Below are positions 6,796 through 7,526 of a stretch of DNA of 7,526 nucleotides, in pieces. Position 1 is the stretch's first letter. Every line of letters begins with the position of its first letter. The translations under genes and the position numbers were made by a program. Below the pieces are notes generated by a model. That model had not been told where the DNA came from. It saw nothing but the letters and a program-made list of their open reading frames with translations, and searched no databases. This DNA comes from Candidatus Methylomirabilota bacterium. Lineage in GTDB: Bacteria > Methylomirabilota > Methylomirabilia > Methylomirabilales > Methylomirabilaceae. The stretch is from assembly GCA_016200385.1 (NCBI GenBank), contig JACQEV010000239.1:1-7526 (forward strand). Reading direction: 5' to 3'.

Positions 6796-6863
6796 GCATC
6801 CCGTTCCAACGCTTTGGCGTGGAGACCCATGCCATACGGGGGCATCCCGTTGGAACTGGATGC
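6796..6863. repeat. Inner inverted repeat of the MITE-like unit
   Basis: GCATCCCGTTCCAAC (6796-6810) pairs with GTTGGAACTGGATGC (6849-6863), 14 of 15 positions, around a 38-base loop. The loop itself contains ATGCC/GGCAT. GCATCCCGTT also occurs as a direct repeat at 6796-6805 and 6842-6851. This suggests nested or duplicated copies of a smaller repeat. Confidence 0.7.
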
Positions 6864-6880
6864 ATCAAGTTGGAACGGCA

Positions 6881-7279
6881 CTAGCCGCCGACGATCCGGA
6901 TCCCGGAGGACAGCGTTTTATGCGTCGGGCAGCGCTCAACGAGACTTTCCAGTCGGCTGCGCTGTTCGCTGGTCAGGTCCCCGACGAGTTCGACAGTCTG
7001 GACTAGCCGCTGCCCTTCGCTGCCCTCCTGTCCCGAGGGGCCAGGCTCGTACCGCACCTTCACCTTCACGTCCTTGAGCGGCCACCCTTTCCGCTGCGCA
7101 TACATGCGCAGTGTAATGGCTGTTCAGGCCCCCAGGGCCGCGGTAAGCAGGCTGAACGGACTTGGCCCGGCATCTTGCCCTCCGTTTTCTGGCGGCTCGT
7201 CGGCGACCATGCGGTGTGGGCCCATAACGATCTCCTGTTGCAAGCCACCGATCGATCGTATCAGCGTGTCGAACTTCAT
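6881..7279 (-). CDS. OsmC-like peroxidase, probable selenoprotein (in-frame TGA = Sec52)
   Basis: OsmC/Ohr-family proteins reduce hydroperoxides with a pair of reactive cysteines. On the minus strand the ATG at 7279 has GGAGG at 7285-7289, a five-base spacer. The frame gives the family segment ENGGQDAGPSP (31-41) and then TAALGA, after which codon 52 (7126-7124) is TGA. The frame continues without shift as TAITLRMYAQRKGW, a charged middle part, and RCPTHKTLSSGI with the second cysteine at 117. It stops at TAG (6883-6881), giving 132 residues. The TGA stands exactly where relatives have the peroxidatic Cys (LGxC). A SECIS-like hairpin follows it and selA is in the window, so Sec is the best reading. 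The alternative is a pseudogene from a single Cys-to-stop change, but no other damage is visible. The gene is convergent with the small zinc-ribbon gene. The subfamily's physiological reductant is not inferable. Confidence 0.85.
7094..7111 (-). promoter_or_regulatory. Putative bacterial SECIS element
   Basis: Read on the minus strand, CTGCGCA and TGCGCAG form a perfect 7-bp stem around a UGUA loop. The stem begins 12 bases after the TGA (7126-7124), so the loop starts 20 bases after it. The loop has a G at its second position. Known bacterial SECIS elements lie inside the coding region just past the UGA, with the loop roughly 16-37 bases away and a G among the first loop bases, recognised by SelB. 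The fit is good, but SelB binding is inferred. Confidence 0.75.
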
Positions 7280-7526
7280 CTCTCCCTCCGCCCGGATTCG
7301 GTATGAGGCCCGGTTCCCGGACCTCTGACTGGCCGGCGACTGCCTGTCCAGTCCTTTCAAGGAGACCTTCCCATCGCAGCGCGATTTAGGGAGCTAGCTT
7401 AGCCGTTTTTCGTGTCGGACGCTACCGCTTTCCGGCTTCACAATGGGACCCACACTGGCCCGTCGGCGTCCACTTGTCCTGAGAGCAACCCTCTGGATAG
7501 CCGGAGAATGGAGAAAATGCTTGGCA
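7280..7526. other. Gene-free region upstream of the OsmC-like gene
   Basis: I see no credible coding frame or tRNA here. It should contain the promoter of the minus-strand OsmC-like gene, but no convincing -35/-10 pair stands out. An inverted repeat GACTGG/CCAGTC (7327-7332/7348-7353) lies about 50 bases upstream of the start codon and could be an operator or leader hairpin. ATCGC-AGC-GCGAT (7373-7385), within TCCC/GGGA, forms another small hairpin. On the plus strand GCTA-GCT-TAGC (7393-7403) is followed by CGTTTTT, too weak to call a terminator. Confidence 0.5.

Larger units (their letters stand above)
6693..6885. mobile_element. MITE-like repeat element with 17-bp terminal inverted repeats
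   Basis: The left end (6693-6709, GCTAGTACTGTTCCAAC) and the right end (reverse complement of 6869-6885, GCTAGTGCCGTTCCAAC) match at 15 of 17 bases. The octamer GTTCCAAC occurs four times: direct at 6702-6709 and 6803-6810, inverted at 6849-6856 and 6869-6876. CTAG at both ends (6694-6697, 6881-6884) could be a target duplication or part of the inverted repeat. There is no transposase. The interior carries the palindrome GGTCGCGACC (6738-6747), a 13-bp hairpin and an inner inverted repeat, annotated separately. The minus-strand OsmC-like gene uses TAG from the right-end CTAG as its stop. The adjoining gene-free bases 6621-6692 contain only a small palindrome, CCCTAT-G-ATAGGG (6666-6678). Whether it has moved is inference. 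Confidence 0.55.

Noticed and set aside
6645..6881. 78-codon minus-strand frame
   Set aside because: It is almost entirely the translation of the MITE-like unit and has no independent support.
6881..7279. OsmC-like gene as a nonsense-mutated pseudogene
   Set aside because: The TGA is at the catalytic cysteine position, is followed by a SECIS-like hairpin, the frame is otherwise intact and selA is present; kept only as the alternative.
7280..7360. TTG-started 27-residue N-terminal extension of the OsmC-like protein
   Set aside because: The extension is not family-like, and the ATG at 7279 has a strong, well-spaced ribosome site.
7361..7526. Possible tRNA-Sec (selC) near the right edge
   Set aside because: I found no anticodon-arm or T-loop sequence of the tRNA-Sec type on either strand.

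Overview
The window comes from a GC-rich bacterium that has selenocysteine machinery. The left three quarters is a compact plus-strand housekeeping cluster: the 3' end of selA, then tmk, holB, ricT (PSP1/YaaT family), metG and tatD. The order tmk-holB-ricT-metG-tatD resembles the tmk/holB/yaaT/metS/tatD neighbourhood of Firmicutes and other deep-branching bacteria. Base composition, the MetRS type and the many short dispersed intergenic repeats would fit an environmental lineage such as NC10, Nitrospirota or a deltaproteobacterial relative. That placement is an inference and cannot be settled from the sequence alone.

Region by region. Positions 1-641 hold the C-terminal half of SelA, including the PLP lysine. 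Positions 707-5236 are a tightly packed, probably co-transcribed block (tmk, holB, ricT, metG) with junctions that overlap by 4 bases or nearly touch. tatD follows after 59 bases. Positions 6067-6380 carry a near-consensus sigma70 promoter and a long leader. These drive a 58-residue zinc-ribbon-like protein (6381-6557) that ends at a strong intrinsic terminator (6588-6620). Positions 6621-6885 hold dispersed-repeat DNA with a MITE-like layout: 17-bp terminal inverted repeats, an inner inverted repeat and a perfect 13-bp hairpin. On the minus strand, ending exactly in that repeat, is an OsmC/Ohr-family gene (6881-7279). Positions 7280-7526 show no gene.

The main discovery is in the OsmC gene. 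Its reading frame is interrupted by one in-frame TGA exactly where the family has its peroxidatic cysteine (motif A-L-G-A-[C]-T-A). The frame is intact on both sides. A perfect 7-bp hairpin with a UGUA loop begins 12 bases after the TGA, which is the geometry of a bacterial SECIS element. With selA in the same window, the best reading is a selenoprotein: a 132-residue OsmC-like peroxidase with Sec52 and Cys117. An ordinary gene caller would split it into two fragments or call it a pseudogene.

A second theme is repeats with a 7-base period at gene junctions. One sits between selA and tmk. A larger inverted one has invaded the tmk/holB junction and now encodes the end of Tmk and the beginning of HolB.
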